Source: Phycisphaeraceae bacterium | GTDB lineage: Bacteria; Planctomycetota; Phycisphaerae; Phycisphaerales; Phycisphaeraceae | DNA length: 8,808 nucleotides | NCBI GenBank assembly: GCA_003551485.1 | Contig: PUMS01000091.1 | Coordinates: forward strand, 1 to 8,808 | Direction of reading: 5' to 3' | Made by a program: the position numbers and the translations under genes | Notes under the pieces: model-generated | Seen by the model: the letters and a program-made list of their open reading frames with translations, nothing else | Told to the model about the DNA's origin: nothing | Databases searched by the model: none | Shown here: piece by piece, positions 1-4,777 of the stretch | How the letters are laid out: every line of letters starts with the position of its first letter | How positions within the stretch are numbered: position 1 is the first letter of the stretch

Positions 1-8
1 AGGGGGGC

Positions 9-21
9 ATCGGCCGCCGAT
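9..21. other. 13-nt palindrome upstream of the channel gene
   Basis: ATCGGC and GCCGAT form perfect 6-base arms around a single C, 49 bases before the channel start. It could be an operator half or chance in GC-rich DNA; the upstream promoter lies outside the window. Confidence 0.2.
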
Positions 22-69
22 ATCATGCGGGCCCGACTCCTTCCCCACGGAAACAGGAGCGCCCGCACC

Positions 70-1044
70 ATGACCACCCCCGGAAGCTCGACCCCCGGAA
101 GCTCGACCCCCGGAAGCTTGCCCCCCGGAAGCTCGACCCCCGGTAGCTCGCCCCCCGGTAGCCGCCACGGGCCCGAAGGGGGCCCGAACGCCCCACCACC
201 ATCCGCCGTCAACCGCTTTCGCCGGCGCCTTTACACCGTTCTCGAGACCGCCGCCGATGGCGATCGCCTCAGCCGCGCGTTTGACCTGGCCCTGGTGGGG
301 CTGATCCTGCTGAACGTGATCGCGGTGGTGCTGGAGACCGAGCCGGCGTTGGCGCGGCGGTTCGGGGCCTTCTTCCAGGGCTTCGAGATGTTGTCGGTGG
401 GCATCTTCAGCATCGAGTACCTGGCGCGGCTGTGGTCGGCCACGGCCTCGCCGCAATATGTCCATCCGGTGGGGGGGCGGCTGCGGTTCGCGGCCCGGCC
501 GCTGCTGGTGATCGACCTGCTGGCGATCCTGCCGGCGTTCTTGCCCATGCTCGGCGTCGATGGCCGCTTCCTGCGGGCGCTGCGGCTGTTGCGGGTGCTT
601 CGGGTGGCCAAGCTCGGGCGGTACTCGAGTTCGCTTCAGCTCATGGGGCGGGTGTTCCGGGCCAAGGCGCCGGACCTGGTGGTGACGGCCTTCGCCCTGT
701 CGATCCTGCTGCTGATCGCGGCGAGCATGATGTATTTCTTCGAGAACGAGGCCCAGCCCGAGCAGTTTCCCAGCATCCCCGCTGCGCTGTGGTGGGGCGT
801 GGCGACGCTGACGACGGTGGGCTACGGCGATGTCGTGCCGGTGACGGTGATGGGGCGCATCTTCGGCGGGATGATGGCGGTGCTGGGCATCGGCCTGTTC
901 GCCCTGCCCGCGGGCCTGCTGGCCGGCGGCTTCAGCGAGGAACTCGCCCGCCGCGCTACGGTGGACAACACCTGCCCCCACTGCGGCCAGGCGCTGCCCG
1001 GTGAAGGTGCCGGTGACGATGAGGGGGTCGGCGGCCGGTCCTGA
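70..1044 (+). CDS. Voltage-gated potassium channel (six-segment, Kv type)
   Basis: A 324-residue inner-membrane ion channel, expected to work as a tetramer passing K+ in response to voltage. A voltage sensor comes first: S1 at about residues 72-88, S2 106-121, S3 145-160 with the usual acidic residue near 149. S4 has Arg at 166, 169, 172, 175 and 178 and Lys at 181, spaced every third residue. The pore follows: S5 202-225, selectivity filter TVGYG at 249-253, then S6 about 262-287. The start at 70 is chosen because AGGAG (55-59) precedes it by 10 bases; an in-frame ATG at 25 lacks a good site and would add 15 residues. Odd features are the GSSTP-repeat N-terminus (residues 5-31), likely disordered and cytoplasmic, and a single CPHC knuckle at 302-305 near the C-terminus. 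One knuckle cannot make a full zinc ribbon alone, so any zinc site would have to be shared between subunits (inference). The channel assignment is firm; gating behaviour is unknown. Confidence 0.93.
   Translation: MTTPGSSTPGSSTPGSLPPGSSTPGSSPPGSRHGPEGGPNAPPPSAVNRFRRRLYTVLETAADGDRLSRAFDLALVGLILLNVIAVVLETEPALARRFGAFFQGFEMLSVGIFSIEYLARLWSATASPQYVHPVGGRLRFAARPLLVIDLLAILPAFLPMLGVDGRFLRALRLLRVLRVAKLGRYSSSLQLMGRVFRAKAPDLVVTAFALSILLLIAASMMYFFENEAQPEQFPSIPAALWWGVATLTTVGYGDVVPVTVMGRIFGGMMAVLGIGLFALPAGLLAGGFSEELARRATVDNTCPHCGQALPGEGAGDDEGVGGRS
82..162 (+). repeat. 15-bp coding tandem repeat (GSSTP/GSSPP units)
   Basis: Five consecutive 15-bp units begin at 82, 97, 112, 127 and 142, with a partial sixth at 157. 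They encode GSSTP, GSSTP, GSLPP, GSSTP, GSSPP and GS. The units differ by a few substitutions but stay in frame, so copy-number change by slippage would lengthen or shorten the channel's N-terminal tail without a frameshift. Confidence 0.9.
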
Positions 1045-1084
1045 TGCGCCACCGGGGGCCAGGCCGTGTCGCCCGGTTGCCCCA

Positions 1085-1160
1085 GGTGCCACTGGCGGCT
1101 TGCCCGCCAGTGCCCTCGACGTGGGGCACGAGCACGGATGGACAGGCCCCCCGTGGTCCC
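1085..1160 (+). repeat. Dispersed intergenic repeat, copy 1
   Basis: This segment aligns without gaps to 7801-7876. My hand count gives 56 of 76 identical positions, including a 10-base identical core and GGTGCC and GGTCCC at the two ends. It contains a perfect 9-bp hairpin: CACTGGCGG (1090-1098), loop CTTGC, CCGCCAGTG (1104-1112). It lies between the convergent channel and PAAR genes, so the hairpin may also end transcripts, although no T run follows on either side. Confidence 0.6.
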
Positions 1161-1171
1161 CGGCGCCGTAT

Positions 1172-1513
1172 TCACCCGCCGATGAGCACCTTCCGTGTGG
1201 CGGCCAGCTTCGGATCGCCCAGGAACACCCCGCAGCCGCCGGTGTCCGGGGCGGGGGCCCATCGCGCGGCGGGGGTGAAGTTGATCAGCACCGTGGCCGA
1301 GCCGCTGACGATCGGCGGCGGTGGACCGGGCGGGGGCGGGTGAGCCACACCGCCGGTCACGGCACCCGTGCAGTTGCACAGACACCCCACCGTCGCCGCG
1401 GGCAACCCCTCGATCAGCACCGGCGGCGGCCCGGCCGGCGACGGCCCGATCGCGCCGCTGGGCACGAGCATGTCGTGGGTGATGGGGTCGCCGATACGCG
1501 CTGCGGGGAACAT
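1172..1513 (-). CDS. PAAR-repeat protein (spike-tip type)
   Basis: A 113-residue protein with PAAR-family features: AARIGDPITH at the N-terminus (residues 4-13), PVLIEGLPAATVG (31-43), GSATVLINFTPAAR (71-84) and a closing GCG...KVLIGG. In the family, PAAR proteins form a zinc-stapled cone on the VgrG spike of type VI secretion systems or related contractile injectors. Candidate zinc ligands are His13, Cys44/46/48, His58 and Cys94. An unusual proline stretch (PPPPGPPPP, 59-67) sits where canonical members have a short loop. The start is well supported by AGGAGG (1519-1524 on the complement), five bases before the ATG. There is no effector domain and no VgrG, Hcp or sheath gene nearby, so it is an orphan here; whether it works with a distant secretion cluster cannot be judged. 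Product name is fairly certain, role is not. Confidence 0.82.
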   Translation of the reverse strand: MFPAARIGDPITHDMLVPSGAIGPSPAGPPPVLIEGLPAATVGCLCNCTGAVTGGVAHPPPPGPPPPIVSGSATVLINFTPAARWAPAPDTGGCGVFLGDPKLAATRKVLIGG

Positions 1514-1581
1514 GGCTGCCTCCTGACCACTGGCGGACTACCCGGCGCCGTCGCCACAGCGCCGGCCCGTCCCCAACGATA

Positions 1582-1616
1582 GGCCCCACATCGGCCTGGG
1601 GCCGGGGCCTCCCGGC
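1582..1616. other. Two overlapping GC hairpins in a divergent intergenic region
   Basis: GGCCCCA (1582-1588) pairs with TGGGGCC (1597-1603), and GCCGGG (1601-1606) pairs with CCCGGC (1611-1616). The arms overlap, so the two stems are mutually exclusive. They lie between the divergent PAAR and zinc-ribbon genes, in what would be the PAAR upstream region. No function is claimed. Confidence 0.3.
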
Positions 1617-1637
1617 CACGGCTGGAGAATCCCCGAC

Positions 1638-1660
1638 CAGCGCTCTGGCGCTGATAAGAT
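1638..1660 (+). promoter_or_regulatory. Weak promoter candidate with adjacent inverted repeat
   Basis: TAAGAT at 1655-1660 could be a sigma70-type -10 for the zinc-ribbon gene starting at 1736, giving a leader of about 70 nt. No convincing -35 is seen. Directly upstream is CAGCGC-TCTG-GCGCTG (1638-1653), a 6-bp inverted repeat that would lie in the spacer and could bind a regulator. Both points are inference from short matches. Confidence 0.25.
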
Positions 1661-1735
1661 ACGCATATCGGCATCGGGAGGCCCCGCTCGGCAGATATAG
1701 CGGCAACCTCGCCTGCTCCGCCGGAGGACTGCCCC

Positions 1736-2284
1736 ATGGCTGCTTCAACCGTCAGCTCGACGCCCGGCCACCAACCAGAACATCCACCATCGCCCGGGCG
1801 GCAGCCGGATGGATCGACTTCGGCCGCGGCATGGGATGAAGCCACAGCGCTGCGCAGCTACCTGGCTGGCCGCGATCGGCTCTGCCCGACCTGCGACTAC
1901 AACCTGCGGGACATCCGCGATCGCACCTGTCCTGAATGCGGCTACGGCCTGGCGCTCCACCTCACCGCCAGCCCCCCAGGCCTCACCGCGTGGGTTGCAC
2001 TGCTCGTGGGATTGGCGCTGGCAGCGGGGCAGGGGGTGCCTGTGCTGCTGGCACTGCCGTATTACTACATCTGGCTGCACCTGGTAACGTGGCCCGCCGA
2101 CTACATGCAGATTCTCATCCTGGGCCACCGCGTGGTAGCCGTTCCGCTCATGGTGGCAGTGCTTGTTTTGCGCCGACGCTTCTTGCGCCTGCCGAGCCGG
2201 ACGCAGTGGCTGATGGTGGCCACCGTCTTTCTGTTTGAGCTTTCGATCTGCGCCAAAATGATCCACGACTATTGGCTGCCCTGA
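1736..2284 (+). CDS. Zinc-ribbon membrane protein, paralogue 1
   Basis: A 182-residue protein of unknown function. Residues 1-35 are Pro/Ser/Gly/Gln-rich and probably disordered. A zinc ribbon follows with Cys50, Cys53, Cys65 and Cys68 (CPTCDYNLRD...CPECGY). Three hydrophobic segments come next, at about 84-112, 123-146 and 157-173, with a basic RRRF at 146-149. GGAGG (1723-1727) lies 8 bases before the ATG and supports the start. It is the first of three tandem genes that share the ribbon spacing, a W-containing first helix 17 residues after the last Cys, a basic RR cluster and a Trp 12 residues later. The CPxCxYNLR ribbon style is frequent in planctomycete proteins (general knowledge). The ribbon is probably cytoplasmic, since RRR would stay inside. 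It could be a structural or regulatory membrane adaptor; no catalytic motif is visible. Confidence 0.8.
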   Translation: MAASTVSSTPGHQPEHPPSPGRQPDGSTSAAAWDEATALRSYLAGRDRLCPTCDYNLRDIRDRTCPECGYGLALHLTASPPGLTAWVALLVGLALAAGQGVPVLLALPYYYIWLHLVTWPADYMQILILGHRVVAVPLMVAVLVLRRRFLRLPSRTQWLMVATVFLFELSICAKMIHDYWLP

Positions 2285-2290
2285 AAATAA

Positions 2291-2390
2291 CTCCCTCTCC
2301 CATTGGGAGAGGGCTGGGGTGAGGGCGGACACGCGGGGCGGGTCCGAATCTTCCCTCACCCCCGGCCCCTCTCCCGGTGGGAGAGGGGAG
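2291..2390. repeat. Symmetrical palindromic intergenic repeat (MITE/REP-like)
   Basis: The element has mirror architecture. Hairpin 1 is CCCTCTCCC (2293-2301), loop ATT, GGGAGAGGG (2305-2313). GGGGTGAGGG (2316-2325) then pairs with CCCTCACCCC (2353-2362) across a 27-nt centre. Hairpin 2 is CCCCTCTCCC (2366-2375), loop GGT, GGGAGAGGGG (2379-2388). The two halves are inverted copies of each other, so the whole can form a cruciform or three-way structure. It begins 6 nt after the stop of paralogue 1. Elements of this CCCTCTCCC/GGGAGAGGG kind recur in intergenic DNA of many bacteria (recalled, not checked). It could act as a bidirectional transcription end; there is no T run on the + strand. Confidence 0.75.
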
Positions 2391-2630
2391 TCAGAGGCGG
2401 CCGCGATCAGGGGCATTTTCATCCCCCTGGGTGAGGCGCCAGCCTCGTGAGACACTGCTCTGGGATTGGCTCTTTTTCCCGTCCCCGGAAGGGAAAGGAG
2501 AGTAAGCGCCTCCGCCGATAGGGGGGAATTCTTTCGAGATGGGCCTGACGCGGTCACGTGAGGCAGAGTTGCGGGTAGAATGCCATCGGCTTCCGCTCCC
2601 GGAGCCTCATCCCTTCGCAAGGGGCTGACC
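2391..2630. other. Gene-poor spacer with small hairpins
   Basis: I see no gene here. GAGGC-GCCA-GCCTC (about 2434-2447) is a short hairpin. TTTCCC and GGGAAA flank TCC/GGA in a second imperfect hairpin near 2472-2495. AAGGGG at 2619-2624 is the ribosome binding site of the next gene. An in-frame ATG at 2580 exists but lacks a good site. Confidence 0.4.
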
Positions 2631-3149
2631 ATGAGCGAGCCACGCAACGACGTGCCATCCCATGGGGCACCGGAGCAACATCCTGAGGCTGATGGTGAGC
2701 CGTGCTCGATGGCGATGGCGATGCTGCGGGCGTACACGGGGGTCTCGAAGGTGACCTGCCCCCGGTGCGGGCAGGCCCTGGGCGGTGTGAATGAAACTGC
2801 CTGTGAGCGATGCCATCAACCACTCAAGCTCACCGTCTGTCTGGCTGAGGCGGACCTCACCGCGTGGATCGCCCTCATCGTGAGCCTGTGCCTGCCTGCC
2901 GGGCCGGGGATCATCATCCTGGTGTTGTATGTCTGGGGGCAACTTCCACCGATCGGCCCGGCGGATATCAGTGTGACGTACGTCTTCGTCTACTGCGTAC
3001 TCGCCGTCCCGTTGCTGCTGGTCGCCCTGCTCGGTCGGCGCCGGTTCGCCCGGATGGACCAGGCGACACGGTGGCACCTGGCCGTGCCGGCGATCTTCGC
3101 AACGGGGCTGTTCGCCCTGCTGAGCCTGGCACCCGGCCTCGGGTGGTAG
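2631..3149 (+). CDS. Zinc-ribbon membrane protein, paralogue 2
   Basis: A 172-residue relative of its two neighbours, function unknown. The N-terminus (1-38) is polar. The zinc ribbon has Cys43, Cys46, Cys58 and Cys61, again CxxC-x11-CxxC, but carries CPRCGQALGG in place of the YNLR signature, so it is the most diverged ribbon of the three. Membrane segments lie at about 78-101, 112-134 and 149-166; RRRF is at 136-139 and Trp148 follows 12 residues after its first Arg. The start at 2631 is preferred over the ATG at 2580 because AAGGGG (2619-2624) lies 6 bases before it and the resulting N-terminus matches the length seen in the paralogues. It follows paralogue 1 by 346 nt of repeat-rich DNA and precedes paralogue 3 by 85 nt, so only genes 2 and 3 might share a transcript. 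Confidence 0.78.
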   Translation: MSEPRNDVPSHGAPEQHPEADGEPCSMAMAMLRAYTGVSKVTCPRCGQALGGVNETACERCHQPLKLTVCLAEADLTAWIALIVSLCLPAGPGIIILVLYVWGQLPPIGPADISVTYVFVYCVLAVPLLLVALLGRRRFARMDQATRWHLAVPAIFATGLFALLSLAPGLGW

Positions 3150-3172
3150 GGGGCGGCCTCCCAGCGGCGCCT

Positions 3173-3186
3173 GGCGCGGCCGCGCC
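3173..3186. other. 14-nt perfect palindrome between paralogues 2 and 3
   Basis: GGCGCGGCCGCGCC is self-complementary and lies 24 bases after the stop of paralogue 2. It may be a small hairpin or binding site, but a palindrome of pure G and C in such DNA is only mildly surprising. Confidence 0.3.
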
Positions 3187-3234
3187 TTCCTGGTCTGCTG
3201 TTCGCAGCGGTTCACGGTTGCTGGAAACGCCGAC

Positions 3235-3816
3235 ATGATTGAGCCACCCAACCCTTACTTGCCCGGCCTCCGGCCCACGCCTTCGAGTCGAGCGTCGGGC
3301 AGCGGCGATGCCGGTGATGTGCCTTCGGCGGTGACTGGCTTGCGGCATCTGCGCGATGGCCAGATGAGTGGGGATGTGGCATTGGCCAGGGCCCTATCCG
3401 GCCGGGATGTCGGCTGTCCCGGGTGTGGATACAACCTGCGTGATCACACCGGCAGCCGCTGCCCGTGGTGTCAGCAGCGGTTGAGGGTCGCGGTCACCGC
3501 GGATGAGCCCTATCTTGCCGCGTGGGTGACGCTGCTGGTGAGTCTGTGGCTGCCCGCCTGGCCGGGTGTGGTGCTTTGGGTGGCGACGCTGGTCGACCGC
3601 TTCCCGCTGACCCACGCGGGCGATGCGTATGAGTTGATCGCTGGCGGCTACGCGATGATGTGCTTGCTGCTGGCCGTGGCGGTCCTGCTCGCCCGCCGCG
3701 CGTTCTGCCGCCTCAGGCGAATCGTGCAGTGGCGCTTCGCTCTCCCCGCCGCGCTGGCCACCGCAGTGGTGGCGGTGTGGACGGTGGGGGTGATCGCTGC
3801 CGATCCGTGGATGTAG
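3235..3816 (+). CDS. Zinc-ribbon membrane protein, paralogue 3
   Basis: A 193-residue protein closing the triplet, function unknown. A Pro/Ser/Gly-rich N-terminus (1-45) precedes a zinc ribbon with Cys61, Cys64, Cys76 and Cys79 (CPGCGYNLRD...CPWC), closest to that of paralogue 1. Hydrophobic segments lie at about 95-119, 133-153 and 167-188, with RRAF at 154-157 and Trp166. The distance from the last Cys to the AW pair (17 residues) and from the RR cluster to the Trp (12 residues) is identical in all three proteins. The start at 3235 has only a weak GGAAA site (3223-3227); an alternative ATG at 3364 would keep the ribbon but remove the flexible tail that both neighbours possess, so the longer form is preferred. 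The gene converges on rplU across 238 nt. Confidence 0.76.
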   Translation: MIEPPNPYLPGLRPTPSSRASGSGDAGDVPSAVTGLRHLRDGQMSGDVALARALSGRDVGCPGCGYNLRDHTGSRCPWCQQRLRVAVTADEPYLAAWVTLLVSLWLPAWPGVVLWVATLVDRFPLTHAGDAYELIAGGYAMMCLLLAVAVLLARRAFCRLRRIVQWRFALPAALATAVVAVWTVGVIAADPWM

Positions 3817-4054
3817 CGGTAGCATCGCCGCACCGGGCAGGAGGTATACGGCGGATCATGCCGGCTGGCGCACGGTCTCTCCAGACCCCCGGTGCCGCGT
3901 CACATGCCAAGGTGAGAAATCGTTCGCATCGCCGCTGCGGCTTGGTTCCCGCCCCCGAAATATCGCGCAGGCAGGCGACGTGACCGGCATCGCGCAGCGC
4001 GTGCCATCTCCCGCCTTGCGTGGACAAATTCTTGGGGGCAAACTTCCGGGGGGG
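3817..4054. other. Intergenic region between convergent genes, possible 41-codon ORF
   Basis: No recognisable gene or strong terminator is visible between paralogue 3 and rplU. AGGAGG at 3839-3844 precedes an ATG at 3858 by 13 nt. The 41-codon frame from there (to 3983) is Arg/Ser/Ala-rich with no motif, and the spacing is long, so coding is unlikely. Short inverted repeats such as GCCGC-T-GCGGC (near 3932) and CGCGC-A-GCGCG (near 3993) are present. No rpmA (L27) start can be found downstream of rplU. Confidence 0.35.
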
Positions 4055-4378
4055 TCAGGCTTCGATGGTGGTGATCTTGACCTTGAGGTAGTCCTGGCGG
4101 TGGCTCTTGCGGCGGCGGTAGTTCTTGCGGCGCTTGAACTTGACTACCGGCACGCGGTCGGTGCGCTCCTGTGAGAGGATGTCGCCGCTGACGCGGGCGC
4201 CCTCGAGCAGGGGGGTGCCGATGCGCGGGGGGTTCTGGCCCGTCTCATCGCCCACGAGCAGGACGCGGTCGAAATTGATCGACACCTGCTCCTCGATGCC
4301 CTCGCGCAGGGCGACCTTGATCACATCGCCCTCGCTGACCTTGATCTGCGTGCCACTGTCTTCGATGATCGCGTACAT
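4055..4378 (-). CDS. rplU: 50S ribosomal protein L21
   Basis: L21 is a 23S rRNA-binding protein of the large ribosomal subunit. The 107-residue product has the family's beginning (MYAIIEDSGTQIKVSEGDVI), the central INFDRVLLVGD (34-44) and the basic RNA-binding segment rich in KRRKNYRRRKSHRQ (82-95), ending in YLKVKI. The family is usually about 100-105 residues, so this is full length. The open frame runs upstream to 4450, but the ATG at 4378 fits the family and has an AAAGG site (4387-4391 on the complement) 8 bases away; the longer reading would begin almost at the predicted transcription start. rplU is normally followed by rpmA (L27), often with obg. Here downstream DNA holds neither, so the operon is split. 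A strong promoter lies 87 nt upstream of the start codon. Confidence 0.96.
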   Translation of the reverse strand: MYAIIEDSGTQIKVSEGDVIKVALREGIEEQVSINFDRVLLVGDETGQNPPRIGTPLLEGARVSGDILSQERTDRVPVVKFKRRKNYRRRKSHRQDYLKVKITTIEA

Positions 4379-4422
4379 CAGCCAAACCTTTCCATGCACC
4401 AGCGCCGTCGCCGCAACGCCCG

Positions 4423-4443
4423 AGTCTTCAGTCTTCAGTCTTC
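4423..4443. repeat. Three perfect 7-bp tandem repeats in the rplU leader
   Basis: AGTCTTC is repeated exactly at 4423-4429, 4430-4436 and 4437-4443. It lies between the rplU promoter and start codon, so it would be in the 5' untranslated RNA as GAAGACT three times. Confidence 0.85.
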
Positions 4444-4464
4444 GCTGCAACGGCCGAGCCGAGC

Positions 4465-4492
4465 ATTATACCAACCCACGGCCACTTGCCAA
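4465..4492 (-). promoter_or_regulatory. rplU promoter, extended -10 sigma70 type
   Basis: On the minus strand TTGGCA (4492-4487) is followed after 16 bases by a perfect TATAAT (4470-4465). TG at 4473-4472 is one base upstream of it, giving an extended -10. This is the best promoter match in the window. Transcription should start near 4458, leaving a leader of about 80 nt before rplU. Confidence 0.75.
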
Positions 4493-4508
4493 TCGGGCCC
4501 CGGTCCCG

Positions 4509-4527
4509 CTGCGAACTGCGAACTGCG
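4509..4527. repeat. 7-bp tandem repeat upstream of the rplU promoter
   Basis: CTGCGAA occurs at 4509-4515 and 4516-4522, followed by a partial CTGCG (4523-4527). It has the same 7-base period as the repeat in the rplU leader but a different unit, and lies about 17 bp upstream of the -35 box. Confidence 0.7.
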
Positions 4528-4777
4528 TGGCCGGCCTTGCTGAGGCGGGCCTCAGGGTGTCGGGCCACATTGGGCGCGGAGCCGGTGATGCATCCCGGCG
4601 CGGGTGTGCACCGGCCACGCCGGGTGTTGTGTATTCCGGTGAGCAATCTCATTGCCACGGCTTGCGGTTGCGGCTGTAGCCCACCGCGTCCCGTACGGTT
4701 AAGCTGTTTATATATAAGGTGTTGTGAGCTTTCTCCGGGTCGGGCTGGATGCAGACGCGGCTGCGGTGGCGGGGCGG
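4528..4777. other. Unassigned region with hairpins and an AT palindrome
   Basis: No convincing gene is visible. CTGAGGC-GG-GCCTCAG (4540-4555) is a compact hairpin. GCCGGTG (4581-4587) pairs with CACCGGC (4609-4615), enclosing a second stem CCCG-GCG-CGGG. TTATATATAA at about 4709-4718 is a 10-base AT palindrome, striking in this GC-rich sequence and able to serve as a -10 on either strand, but I see no matching -35. A structured RNA downstream of the protease gene is possible but unproven. Confidence 0.35.

Noticed and set aside
822..1748. 308-codon minus-strand frame overlapping the channel end and the PAAR gene
   Set aside because: Arg/Pro/Gly-rich translation without motifs; the PAAR frame inside the same stretch has family motifs and a perfect ribosome site.
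2293..2313. Intrinsic terminator for paralogue 1
   Set aside because: The hairpin is perfect and well placed, but CTGGGG follows rather than a T run, and it is clearly half of a larger symmetrical repeat.
1745..2737. 330-codon minus-strand frame across paralogue 1 and the intergenic repeat
   Set aside because: It runs through the palindromic repeat, giving low-complexity protein, and opposes a gene with a clear zinc ribbon and ribosome site.
3858..3983. Possible 41-residue small protein behind AGGAGG
   Set aside because: Spacing of 13 nt is long, composition is that of random GC-rich sequence and no homologue is recognised; kept only as a note in the intergenic entry.
3817..4054. tRNA or other stable RNA gene in the convergent gap
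   Set aside because: No T-loop GTTCGA-type motif or cloverleaf arms could be found on either strand.
4055..4450. 131-residue form of L21 starting at 4450
   Set aside because: The first 24 residues do not belong to the family, include the tandem-repeat leader, and would start only about 8 nt after the predicted transcription start. The ATG at 4378 has a good ribosome site.
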